Shown here one piece after another: positions 1-7,431 of a stretch of DNA of 64,000 nt. Origin of the DNA: Wenjunlia vitaminophila DSM 41686. Its GTDB lineage: Bacteria; Actinomycetota; Actinomycetes; Streptomycetales; Streptomycetaceae. Positions within the stretch are counted from its first letter, which is position 1; each line of letters starts with the position of its first letter. Location of the stretch: NCBI RefSeq assembly GCF_000380165.1, contig NZ_KB904669.1, positions 186,185 through 250,184 of the forward strand. Reading direction: 5' to 3'. The notes beneath the pieces were generated by a model. The model was not told where the DNA came from. It worked only from the letters and a program-made list of their open reading frames with translations, and did not search any database. The position numbers and the translations under genes are program-made.

Positions 1-910
1 GCGTGCCCCCGGCTCCCGGGTGCCGCTGCCTGGGCTGGTCGTCGCTGATCACCCGGGTGCGGTCGGCGTGGGACAGCAGCAGGTTGTCGAAGTCGTACAG
101 GAACCGTGGTGGGGCCGGCACGTCCTCGTCGGGGCGGGGGGCGTCCGGCAGGTCGAACAGCTCCCTGCCGCTCCCGTCGCGTAGGACCACCAGGTCGGGC
201 CGGAGCCGGTCGAACACCTCGGCGAGGCGGGTCAGGCCGCACCAGGTCTGCGCGTCCCGCACCGAGGCGGGGCCGAACGCGGCGAGGAAGCGCAGGAGCA
301 TGCGGTCGAGCGAGGGCCGGGGAGCCAGGTCACGGCCGAGCCAGGTCTCCACGGTGGTGTGCGCTATCGGGCCGCTGCGGCCCCAGAGACCTCGGGGCGG
401 GACCTGCACCAGGGGGAGTTGGCTGCGGATCGCGTGGACGAGTGAGGCGGGGGGCACGTCGGGCCAGCGTTCGCCCAGATCCGCGCCGAGCTGTTTGTTG
501 GTGAGGGGCCCCCGGGCGAGCAGTTCCCGGCCGGCGGCGGTCAGCGCGGCCGTGTCCACACCCCTCAGCGGTGCGGTGTGGGTGGAGCTCCGGGTCAGGT
601 CCCGGTCCGACACGGGCTGCGTCAGGGGGCGCAGTTCGATCGCGTCGGCGGCGCTGACGAGGTGGATCGTGGAGCGCATCAGGGCGATGCGGACCAGGGC
701 CCGGTCGGCGAGCGGACGGGCGGCCTGCTCGGGGCAGAACCCGGCGACCCGGCTCCACAGGCCGACGTACCAGCTCTGCGGGGTCTGTGCCTGGAGGCCG
801 ACCAGGTGCTCGACGGCGTCGATGACGGGGAGCGGGGAGCGGCGCAGCAGCAGTTGCCGGTCCAGGGTGGCGCGGTTGAGTCCGCGACGGCTGAGCGGCT
901 GGCCCACCAT
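1..910 (-). CDS. Winged-helix DNA glycosylase-like protein (AlkZ/HTH_42 family), 3'-truncated by window edge
   Basis: The frame opens with MVGQPLSRRGLNRATLDRQL at 910 and is still open at base 1, so only about 303 N-terminal residues are present. It reads as an HTH_42 (DUF1006) protein, the tandem winged-helix fold of the AlkZ/AlkX DNA glycosylases that remove bulky or crosslinked bases. The motif LVGLQAQTPQSWYVGLWSR near residue 37 contains the Q-x-Q pair that is catalytic in AlkZ, whereas the AlkX/YcaQ branch has Q-x-D. The start was chosen because GGGGGAGCC directly precedes the ATG. A glycosylase role is inferred from family; many actinobacterial members are untested. Confidence 0.8.
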   Translation of the reverse strand, partial: MVGQPLSRRGLNRATLDRQLLLRRSPLPVIDAVEHLVGLQAQTPQSWYVGLWSRVAGFCPEQAARPLADRALVRIALMRSTIHLVSAADAIELRPLTQPVSDRDLTRSSTHTAPLRGVDTAALTAAGRELLARGPLTNKQLGADLGERWPDVPPASLVHAIRSQLPLVQVPPRGLWGRSGPIAHTTVETWLGRDLAPRPSLDRMLLRFLAAFGPASVRDAQTWCGLTRLAEVFDRLRPDLVVLRDGSGRELFDLPDAPRPDEDVPAPPRFLYDFDNLLLSHADRTRVISDDQPRQRHPGAGGT

Positions 911-1034
911 GGCTCCCCCTGTGTCGGCGTGCGCCACGAGGGCGCGGTCGCCCCACGGTAGACGGTGCGGGTGGGGGCCGTGGGCGCGCGCACCAGGGGG
1001 AGGGGCGCCGGGTGACGGCCCCGTCGCGCGGCCG

Positions 1035-1505
1035 TCAGCGGGCAGCCGCGGGTCGCTCGGGCATGCCCGGTCCCGGGGTCGTGTGGACGGCGGCGGCGGG
1101 AACGGGGCCGCAGGTGTGACAGGTGAGGTCCTGCGTGATCGGGGCGCCGCAGTCGGCGTGCCGGAAGACCACCGGGGGCCCGTCCGGGGCCGCCCAGCGG
1201 TCTCCCCAGGCAGCGAGAGCGACGATCACCGGCAGCAGGTCGATGCCCTTCTCGGTCGGCAGGTACTCGTGGTGGTCGGGCTTGGCGGAGTAGCGGCGGC
1301 GTTCCAGCAGGCCCTCGGTGACCAACCGGTCCAGCCGGGTGGAGAGCACGTTCTTGGCCACCCCGAGGCTCGTGTGGAACTCGCCGAACCGGGTCATGCC
1401 GCGTAGCAGCGCGTCCCGCAGGATCAGCAGGGTCCAACGTTCGCCAACGACCTCCAGGGCGCGGGCGGCCGAGCAGTTCTGTCCCTCGTAGCTGCGACCA
1501 AGCAT
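1035..1505 (-). CDS. HxlR-family winged-helix transcriptional regulator
   Basis: This is a 156-residue protein starting MLGRSYEGQNCSAARALEVV. The HxlR core is clear: a conserved early Cys (NCSAARAL), the ERWTLLILRDALLRG helix, the recognition region GVAKNVLSTRLDRLV and the wing LLERRRYS. Some HxlR proteins use the N-terminal Cys as a redox or electrophile sensor. A C-terminal tail carries CGAPITQDLTCHTCG, three further cysteines that could form a small metal ribbon. The start is supported by GGAG just upstream; an in-frame extension to 1661 lacks family similarity. It stands alone, downstream of the DUF5324 gene, so its target cannot be read from context. Confidence 0.88.
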   Translation of the reverse strand: MLGRSYEGQNCSAARALEVVGERWTLLILRDALLRGMTRFGEFHTSLGVAKNVLSTRLDRLVTEGLLERRRYSAKPDHHEYLPTEKGIDLLPVIVALAAWGDRWAAPDGPPVVFRHADCGAPITQDLTCHTCGPVPAAAVHTTPGPGMPERPAAAR

Positions 1506-1791
1506 GGCTCCAGCGTAGTGGTGGCCTGATGGAGTGCGTAGGGGCTGGTTCTGAGCAGTTCCATCAGGAAACTGCGCAGGCCATGCACCGGGAGGAGTCA
1601 GGGGGAGATGACGGTCAGCGGAGGGCGGTGCCGCGGTGGACCCGGTCGCCGCCGCGGTCACCTCCTTTCGCGAGTGACCCCGGCCATCGGTGACCCCGGC
1701 TCACGGTGGTCCCGGCCCACGGCGTGGTGCGTCCGTGGCGGTGGCGCCGCCGGGACGGGTGGTGCCGCCGCCGGGACGCGCGGGGCCGCCC

Positions 1792-2538
1792 TCACTCGTG
1801 GGACCGGTGCCGCGCGGAGCGCTCCACCTCCTCCACGACCGCCTGTTCCGCCTGCTCGGCCTGGGCCTCCGGGACCGTCAGCCCCCCGGTGCCGGTGCCG
1901 GTGCCGGTGGCGGAGTCGTAGGCGGTGGCGGTGGCGCCGGCGGTGTCGAGGTCCACGCCCTCGGTCGCCTCGGCGGCCTCCACCAGCCAGTCCTGGTCGC
2001 TGCGGCGGCTCCACCAGGTCCAGGCGGCGCACGCGCCGCCGAAGGCGACGCCGGCGACGGCGAGCCGTTTGACCGTCTGTCCGCGGCGGGCACGGGCGCG
2101 GCGGGCCCGGGCCACGTCGGTCGGGGTGACCTGACCGCGAAGCGCGGCGACGGCGGCCGATCCCCGCGCCACGGCCTCCTGCCGGGCCGGCGCGGTGGTG
2201 GCGCGCGCGTTCTCCACCGCCTGACCCACCTTGGGCACCACGTCCGTGGCGACGCGGACGGAGCTCCGGGTGCGCTGGGCCACGCTGTCCACGGCGTGCT
2301 CGACCCGGGGCGGCAGCGCCTCGCGGGCCTGGCACACCACGAGCGTCACGCGGGGGCCGAGGCGTTGCCGGGCCAGGCCGGCGCCGCGCACCGCGGTGCT
2401 CGCGACCCTGCCCGCGTACGGCGTGGCCACGGTGGCGGCGCGCAGGACCCCCTTCTTGGCCCGGGGGGCCAGTTGCCGGTACTTGTCCTGGGCCGCGGCG
2501 ACGCGGACGTTGTCCGTGTAGTCAGCCAAGCGGGTCAC
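1792..2538 (-). CDS. DUF5324 family protein, one membrane segment
   Basis: The protein has 248 residues and begins VTRLADYTDNVRVAAAQDKY. The GTG at 2538 is preceded by an ideal AAGGAGGTTCCC, and the N-terminus matches the way DUF5324 proteins start (MTR... then AA-rich helices with TPYAG); an ATG at 2568 is a weaker alternative. It is dominated by Ala/Arg/Val-rich amphipathic helices, then has one hydrophobic segment (LAVAGVAFGGACAAWTWW) and an acidic, Gly/Thr-rich tail with TGTGTGTG repeats. DUF5324 proteins are found beside the cyclophilin gene in streptomycetes; the function is unknown. Confidence 0.85.
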   Translation of the reverse strand: MTRLADYTDNVRVAAAQDKYRQLAPRAKKGVLRAATVATPYAGRVASTAVRGAGLARQRLGPRVTLVVCQAREALPPRVEHAVDSVAQRTRSSVRVATDVVPKVGQAVENARATTAPARQEAVARGSAAVAALRGQVTPTDVARARRARARRGQTVKRLAVAGVAFGGACAAWTWWSRRSDQDWLVEAAEATEGVDLDTAGATATAYDSATGTGTGTGGLTVPEAQAEQAEQAVVEEVERSARHRSHE

Positions 2539-2764
2539 GGGAACCTCCTTCTCGGTGGCGTTCGGCATGGTCGCCTTTCCATCCAGTGAAAGATCATGCC
2601 TTTCCCGTGCTTTCCCGGCATGTGGAACTGGTCCGTCCGCGCTGGGCGTGACCACGTGTGGGATGCCGGTCGAGCGGGGGGACCGGGAGTCCACCGCGGT
2701 ACGGGTGACCCGCCGGGCGTGCGAGGATCTGACGTTGTTCGAGAAACCTCAGGGAAGGTGCACC
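2539..2764. promoter_or_regulatory. Divergent promoter region between DUF5324 gene and cyclophilin
   Basis: This 226-base interval separates two divergently read genes and must hold both promoters. The DUF5324 ribosome-binding site (AAGGAGG) and the cyclophilin one (AGGGAAGG) are visible at its ends. I see no clear -10/-35 pair or operator. Confidence 0.4.
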
Positions 2765-3295
2765 GTGGCCGAGCAGCTCTACGCCACCATCAAGACCAAC
2801 CAGGGCGACATCGACGTCCGGCTCCTGCCGAACCATGCGCCGAAAACCGTGAAGAACTTCGTGGAGCTGGCCGAGGGCACCCGCGAGTGGATCGACCCGA
2901 AGACCGGCCAGCCGACCAAGGCCCCGCTCTACGACGGGACGATCTTCCACCGGGTCATCTCCGGCTTTATGATCCAGGGCGGGGACCCGCTGGGGAACGG
3001 GACCGGTGGCCCCGGCTACCAGTTCGGTGACGAGTTCCACCCGGACCTGGCGTTCGACCGTCCCTACCTGCTCGCCATGGCCAACGCGGGTCCCGGCACC
3101 AACGGCTCGCAGTTCTTCGTCACCGTGGGCGCCACCGCGTGGCTCACCGGCAAGCACACCATCTTCGGCGAGGTCGCCGACCCGGCGAGCCAGAAGGTGG
3201 TGGACAAGATCGCCAACACCCAGACCAACCCGCGCACCGACCGCCCCACCAGCGACGTGGTCATCGAGACGATCAAGGTCCGCCGGGAGGGCTGA
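2765..3295 (+). CDS. ppiA: Cyclophilin-type peptidyl-prolyl cis-trans isomerase
   Basis: This 176-residue protein begins with GTG and catalyses prolyl cis-trans isomerisation during protein folding, probably in the cytoplasm since there is no signal peptide. The cyclophilin signature is complete: FHRVISGFMIQGGDP with the catalytic Arg, then MANAGPGTNGSQFFVT and the substrate-pocket residues WLTGKHTIFGEV. Its length is typical of single-domain bacterial cyclophilins. An AGGGAAGG Shine-Dalgarno lies 6 bases upstream of the GTG at 2765, so I reject the longer frame starting at 2555. It is followed 95 bases later by the rhomboid gene in the same direction. Confidence 0.95.
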   Translation: MAEQLYATIKTNQGDIDVRLLPNHAPKTVKNFVELAEGTREWIDPKTGQPTKAPLYDGTIFHRVISGFMIQGGDPLGNGTGGPGYQFGDEFHPDLAFDRPYLLAMANAGPGTNGSQFFVTVGATAWLTGKHTIFGEVADPASQKVVDKIANTQTNPRTDRPTSDVVIETIKVRREG

Positions 3296-3390
3296 CCCGG
3301 GAGCGAAGCGGCCCTCGGGAACAACCCGGCCGTCCCGTCCGTCCTGCCTGATAGGGCGGACGGGAGCGGCCGCCAGGAAGGGACTCGCAG

Positions 3391-4251
3391 ATGGACGGCG
3401 CACCCGCCACCCAGCAGATGTGCTACCGGCACCCGGACCGGGAGGCCAATGTGCGCTGCACCCGGTGCGACCGTCCGGTCTGCCCGGAGTGCATGGTCAG
3501 CGCCTCCGTCGGGTTCCAGTGCCCGCAGTGCGTTCAGCAGGGCCACCAGGGCTCCAGGGCTCCGCGCACCGCGTTCGGCGGGCGGGTGGTCTCCCACGAC
3601 GCCGTCGTCACCAAGAGCCTGATCGCCGTCAACGTGGTGGTGTGGCTGCTGGCGCTCTCGCTCGGGGACCACTTCGTGATGGACCTGGAGCTGGTCGGCC
3701 GGGGCGTGGACTACAGCGGTCAGCTCGTGGGTGTCGCGGAGGGGCCCGACCAGTGGTACCGCCTGCTCACCGCGATGTTCCTGCACCAGGCCGTCGCGCA
3801 CATCGCCCTGAACATGCTGTCCCTGTGGTGGCTCGGTCCTGCCCTGGAGACGGCGCTCGGCCGCGTCCGTTTCCTGACCCTCTACCTGTTGGCGGGGCTC
3901 GGCGGCTCAGCGGCGTCGTTCATGCTCGCCGACGCCAACCAGGCGTCGCTCGGCGCGTCCGGCGCGATCTTCGGTCTGCTGGGCGGGCTGGGGGTGGTGG
4001 TCCACAAGCTCGGCGGTGACACCCGCCCGATCATCATCGTGCTGGTGCTGAACCTCGCGATCACCTTCGCGTTCTCCGGCATCGACTGGCGCGCGCACAT
4101 CGGCGGGCTGGTGATGGGAGGCCTGGTGGCGGCGGGGATGGTGTACGCCCCGCGGCAGCGCCGCACGCAGGTGCAGGTCCTCACGTGTGTGGGTGCGGTG
4201 CTGCTGATCGTGGTGATGGTGTGGGTGGGCACGGTGCGCATCACCGGATGA
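3391..4251 (+). CDS. Rhomboid intramembrane serine protease with N-terminal zinc-ribbon/B-box
   Basis: The protein has 286 residues. Residues 11-47 hold eight Cys/His ligands (C11, H14, C23, C26, C31, C34, C44, C47) in a B-box-like zinc module, common in actinobacterial rhomboids. Six or seven transmembrane helices follow. The catalytic dyad is visible as Ser190 in GASGAIFG and His236 in WRAHIGG, with the conserved HIALNM motif (His137) in an earlier helix. It should cleave membrane protein segments within the bilayer; substrates are unknown. It lies downstream of the cyclophilin gene and just before the DnaA-box region. Confidence 0.95.
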   Translation: MDGAPATQQMCYRHPDREANVRCTRCDRPVCPECMVSASVGFQCPQCVQQGHQGSRAPRTAFGGRVVSHDAVVTKSLIAVNVVVWLLALSLGDHFVMDLELVGRGVDYSGQLVGVAEGPDQWYRLLTAMFLHQAVAHIALNMLSLWWLGPALETALGRVRFLTLYLLAGLGGSAASFMLADANQASLGASGAIFGLLGGLGVVVHKLGGDTRPIIIVLVLNLAITFAFSGIDWRAHIGGLVMGGLVAAGMVYAPRQRRTQVQVLTCVGAVLLIVVMVWVGTVRITG

Positions 4252-4259
4252 CCGAAGAG

Positions 4260-4456
4260 TTATCCACACCAGGTCGAAGGGGTGTGCACAGTGCCACCAC
4301 ACCGTGTGCAGCACCGCCACTCTGTGCGTTTCCCCAGCAAGATCGGGGTTTTACGGCTGGCCAGGGGCAGCGACGCAGTCATACCGACGGGAAAGCCCTA
4401 TGAGTTATCCACAGATCTTCCGACCTTTTCAACACTGTGGATAACCCTGTGGACAA
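4260..4456. promoter_or_regulatory. Cluster of four DnaA boxes
   Basis: Four 9-mers matching the DnaA box lie in the intergenic stretch after the rhomboid gene: TTATCCACA at 4260-4268 and 4405-4413, TGTGGATAA at 4436-4444, and TGTGGACAA (the Streptomyces-preferred TTGTCCACA read from the other strand) at 4448-4456. The last three sit within 52 bases and the final two face the opposite way. In Streptomyces coelicolor, DnaA-box clusters outside oriC (named H69, H24 and D78) have been described, and loss of D78 raises initiation frequency. A titration or regulatory role here is inference. The rest of the 4252-4654 gap has no gene; 4485-4515 contains CTGGCCAGCG twice. Confidence 0.85.
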
Positions 4457-4654
4457 ACGAGCGAGACCGCCGGGCCTGGGTACCTGGCCAGCGGGGCTGC
4501 CTGGCCAGCGAGCCCCGGCGCGACACGGCCAACGCCCCGGCGCGAACGCGGGCACCACGAAGAAACGGCGCGCGCCCCGGTGGGTCGGAGAGCTCGAGCC
4601 AGGGACCCCGGTGCGGTCACGCGTCCGGTGCGGCACCCAGTGGCGGTGCGGACC

Positions 4655-4912
4655 CTACTTCCACTGGGTGGAGACGACGAAGCCGACGGCGATGAAGCCG
4701 AAACCGGCGATGATGTTCCAGTCGCCCCACGACTCGACCGGCAGGTCGGTGTTGGTGACGTAGTACACCACGATCCAGGCCAGACCGATCAGGAACAGCG
4801 CCAGCATCACCGGCGCCACCCACTGGCGGTTGCCTCCGGACAACTTGACGGCGCCCTGCTTCTCCGGCGGGGGCGTGAACTCTGCCTTCTTGCGGATCCG
4901 TGACTTCGGCAC
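4655..4912 (-). CDS. crgA: CrgA, septation/cell-division inhibitor membrane protein
   Basis: This 85-residue protein begins with GTG ([18 protein letters not shown]...). The basic PKSRIRKK start, two transmembrane helices (about 33-53 and 66-81), the short WGDWN-type linker and the C-terminal TQWK are characteristic of CrgA, which in Streptomyces delays FtsZ-dependent septation and in mycobacteria bridges FtsZ, FtsI and FtsQ. A GGAG sits upstream of the GTG at 4912; the open frame extends upstream to 4987 but without family similarity. Orientation is opposite to its neighbours, with the DnaA-box cluster beyond its 3' end. Confidence 0.95.
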   Translation of the reverse strand: MPKSRIRKKAEFTPPPEKQGAVKLSGGNRQWVAPVMLALFLIGLAWIVVYYVTNTDLPVESWGDWNIIAGFGFIAVGFVVSTQWK

Positions 4913-5046
4913 GAGTGGGTCTCCTGTCGATGCGCTGCGTAACCGCGCGGGCTCTTCGTACGGTCTGCTCCCCGGGCGCGCAACCACAGTCGTCCGGGCG
5001 TCCGTTAGCGTAGTGCCTCCCAGGGTGCTAAGGAGATAAGGATACG

Positions 5047-5811
5047 GTGCGCATTCGCCAGATGAGTCCGTCTCTCCGCTCCCTCGCGGGACAGGTTCCG
5101 CGACTGCTCTCCGCCGGGGTCTTCGCCCTGGCCGGCCTGTTGTTCTGGGTGAGCTTCGACACGGCCCAGGGGACCAACCTGCGCACCGACGACTCCCTGC
5201 TGCGGCTGTCCGACCTGATCGGCCAGCGCAGCGACCGCAACGCCGAGCTCGACGAGGACCTCTCCGCCCTGCACAAGCAGGTGGACCGGCGCAACCGCGA
5301 GGAGAACGGCCACCCGGCGGCCACCCGGCAACTCGACCGGCTGCGGGACGCCGCGGGAACCAAGCCGGTCCGCGGCCCCGCCGTCACCGTCACCCTCACC
5401 GACGCGCCCCCCGACGCCAGGCCCCGCATCCCGGAGGTGCCGGAGCCCTCCCCCAACGACCTGGTCATCCACCAGCAGGACCTCCAGGCCGTGGTCAACG
5501 CCCTGTGGCGGGGCGGTGCCACCGGGATACGGGTGATGGACCAGCGGCTGATCTCCACCAGCGCGGTGCGCTGCGTCGGCAACACCCTCATCCTCCAGGG
5601 ACGGGTCTACTCCCCGCCGTACACCGTCACGGCCGTCGGCGACCGCGACCGGCTGCGCGCCGCCCTTGACGACGACCCGGCGATCGAGAACTACCTCCAG
5701 TACGTCGAGGCCTACGGGTTGGGCTGGAAGGTGGAGGAGCACGGCATGGTGACGCTGCGCGGCTACTCGGGCACAGTGGACCTTCGACATGCCGAGCCCC
5801 TCGCGGAGTAG
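5047..5811 (+). CDS. DUF881 family membrane-anchored protein
   Basis: The protein is 254 residues from a GTG start. It has one N-terminal transmembrane segment (about 21-38), a heptad-like coiled-coil region (about 50-105, with [23 protein letters not shown] reading as alternating charged and hydrophobic positions), and then the globular DUF881 domain, containing [26 protein letters not shown] and [15 protein letters not shown]881 genes usually neighbour crgA and sortase genes in actinobacteria, so an envelope or division role is likely but not established. It starts the plus-strand sortase block. Confidence 0.88.
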   Translation: MRIRQMSPSLRSLAGQVPRLLSAGVFALAGLLFWVSFDTAQGTNLRTDDSLLRLSDLIGQRSDRNAELDEDLSALHKQVDRRNREENGHPAATRQLDRLRDAAGTKPVRGPAVTVTLTDAPPDARPRIPEVPEPSPNDLVIHQQDLQAVVNALWRGGATGIRVMDQRLISTSAVRCVGNTLILQGRVYSPPYTVTAVGDRDRLRAALDDDPAIENYLQYVEAYGLGWKVEEHGMVTLRGYSGTVDLRHAEPLAE

Positions 5812-5840
5812 CGGGGCGCCCACCGTCGCCGGGAGGATCC

Positions 5841-6551
5841 GTGCCGATCAGGCTGGTCGTCCGCACGCTCAGCGAAGTCTTCCTCACCCTCGGCACGGTC
5901 CTGCTGCTCTTCACCTTCTACACGCTGTACTGGACCGGGGTCACCTACGACCAGGGGGCGGACCGGGAACTCAGCAGCCTCAGGGAACGCTGGTCACAGG
6001 ACTCGACGGGCACCCGGCTCAACGGTGGCGCGGGGCAGGGCGCCCCGCCGGCCGGCGCCCCCTACCGCGAGGGCACCGCGTTCGCCGTGATGTACGCCCC
6101 CAGGCTCGGCGACGACTGGCGACAGCCGGTGCTCGAGGGGACGTCCGCGGGGGTGCTCCAGCGCGGGCTCGGCCACTACCGCGGCACCGGGCGGCTCGGC
6201 GAGGTCGGCAACTTCGCGGTCGCCGGGCACCGCAGGACCCACGGGGACCCGTTCCGCGACCTGCCCAGGCTCCGGCCCGGAGACGCGGTGGTGCTCACCG
6301 ACGGCGAGTCCTGGTTCACCTACCAGGTGGACGCCCAGCCCTACCGCACGCTTCCCGGGGACGGCGGGGTGGTCGCACCGACCCCCGCGCCGGCCGTGGC
6401 CGCGGCAGCCCCCTATCCCGGGCCGGGCCGCTACCTCACCCTGACCACCGGCGACCCCGAGTGGGGGCGCAGCCACCGGTTGGTCGTCTGGGCGCACCTG
6501 GTTGACGTGCTCCCCGCGGGCCAGGGAAAACCCGCCGCGTTGGCCGGTTGA
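5841..6551 (+). CDS. Class E sortase-like protein lacking the catalytic cysteine
   Basis: The protein has 236 residues with an N-terminal transmembrane anchor (about 10-31) and a class E sortase domain. The catalytic His (His130 in AGHRRTHG) and Arg (Arg213 in SHRLVVWA) are present. The TLTTCTP motif of the two downstream sortases is instead TLTTGDPEW, so the nucleophile position is Gly204 (GGC at 6450-6452). It also has an Ala/Pro-rich insertion (about 179-195) before the active-site strand. It cannot be a conventional transpeptidase; a scaffold, regulatory or partner role, or a decaying paralogue, is possible. It starts 29 bases after the DUF881 gene, probably in the same transcript. Confidence 0.85.
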   Translation: MPIRLVVRTLSEVFLTLGTVLLLFTFYTLYWTGVTYDQGADRELSSLRERWSQDSTGTRLNGGAGQGAPPAGAPYREGTAFAVMYAPRLGDDWRQPVLEGTSAGVLQRGLGHYRGTGRLGEVGNFAVAGHRRTHGDPFRDLPRLRPGDAVVLTDGESWFTYQVDAQPYRTLPGDGGVVAPTPAPAVAAAAPYPGPGRYLTLTTGDPEWGRSHRLVVWAHLVDVLPAGQGKPAALAG

Positions 6552-6607
6552 GCGGCGATCCCCCGTACCCTGGTGCGGATGGACGGAAGGCCGAGGAAGG
6601 GAGCGGG

Positions 6608-6793
6608 ATGTACGGCTGGATCTGGCGGCATCTCCCCGGCAACGCATGGGTGCGGGCGCTGATCTGCCTCCTGCTGGTGCTGGCCGTCGTCTACGTGCTC
6701 TTCCAGTACGTCTTCCCGTGGGCTGAGCCGCTGCTCCCGTTCGGTGACGTGACCGTCGACAGCGGAACCGGCACCGGTGGGGGCGACCGATGA
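6608..6793 (+). CDS. Small single-pass membrane protein
   Basis: The protein is 61 residues (MYGWIWRHLPGNAWVRALIC...). A single hydrophobic helix (about 17-38) is followed by a Pro-rich turn and an acidic, Gly-rich tail. AAGGGAGCGGG precedes the ATG, and its TGA overlaps the ATG of the PabA-like gene (ATGA, 6790-6793), so the two are translationally coupled. I recognise no domain; its place among sortase genes suggests an envelope role. Confidence 0.75.
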   Translation: MYGWIWRHLPGNAWVRALICLLLVLAVVYVLFQYVFPWAEPLLPFGDVTVDSGTGTGGGDR

Positions 6794-7431
6794 ACAGAAC
6801 CAGAATCCTCGTCGTCGACAACTACGACAGCTTCGTGTTCAACCTGGTCCAGTACCTGTACCAGTTGGGCGCCGAGTGCGAGGTGGCGCGGAACGACGAG
6901 GTGAGCACCGCCGACGCCGGCGACGGCTTCTCCGGGGTGCTGCTCTCGCCGGGCCCCGGCACGCCGGAGGAGGCCGGGGTCTGCGTGGACATGGTGCGGT
7001 ACTGCGCCGATCGGCGCCTGCCGGTCTTCGGGGTCTGCCTGGGCCTCCAGTCGATCGCCGTGGCCTACGGCGGGGTGGTCGGCCGGGCCCCGGAACTGCT
7101 CCACGGCAAGACGTCGGCGGTCGCGCACCGGGGCGTGGGCGTCTTCGCCGGGCTCCCGTCGCCGTTCACCGCCACCCGCTACCACTCGCTCGCCGTGGAC
7201 CCCGGTTCGATCCCGGAGGAGCTCGAGGTCACGGCGTGGACCGGGGAGGGTGGGAACCGGGTGGTGCAGGGGCTGCGCCACCCGCGCCTGGCGGTGGAGG
7301 GGGTGCAATTCCACCCGGAGTCGGTGCTCACCGAGTGGGGCCACCGGATGCTGGCCAACTGGCTGGCGGTGTGCGGGGACTCCGAGGCGGTGGGGCGGTC
7401 CACCGGACTCGCACCGGTGATCGGCAAGTGA
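6790..7431 (+). CDS. pabA: Class I glutamine amidotransferase, PabA/TrpG-like
   Basis: The protein has 213 residues. It reads as the glutaminase subunit of aminodeoxychorismate or anthranilate synthase: VVDNYDSFVFNLVQ start, oxyanion PGPGTPEEAG, nucleophile Cys83 in GVCLGLQ, and His175/Glu177 in FHPES. It would hydrolyse glutamine and pass ammonia to a chorismate-using partner (PabB or TrpE) making p-aminobenzoate for folate, or anthranilate. No such partner is in the window. It overlaps the small membrane gene upstream by ATGA and the sortase gene downstream by GTGA, so it is locked into a sortase operon. The choice between PabA and TrpG is uncertain. Confidence 0.88.
   Translation: MNRTRILVVDNYDSFVFNLVQYLYQLGAECEVARNDEVSTADAGDGFSGVLLSPGPGTPEEAGVCVDMVRYCADRRLPVFGVCLGLQSIAVAYGGVVGRAPELLHGKTSAVAHRGVGVFAGLPSPFTATRYHSLAVDPGSIPEELEVTAWTGEGGNRVVQGLRHPRLAVEGVQFHPESVLTEWGHRMLANWLAVCGDSEAVGRSTGLAPVIGK

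Noticed and set aside
4260-4456. Interpretation of the DnaA boxes as oriC
   Set aside because: Only four boxes are present and dnaA, dnaN and the usual flanking genes are absent; Streptomyces oriC has many more boxes.
6790-7431. Naming the PabA-like gene as trpG of a tryptophan operon
   Set aside because: No trpE, trpD or other tryptophan gene is adjacent.
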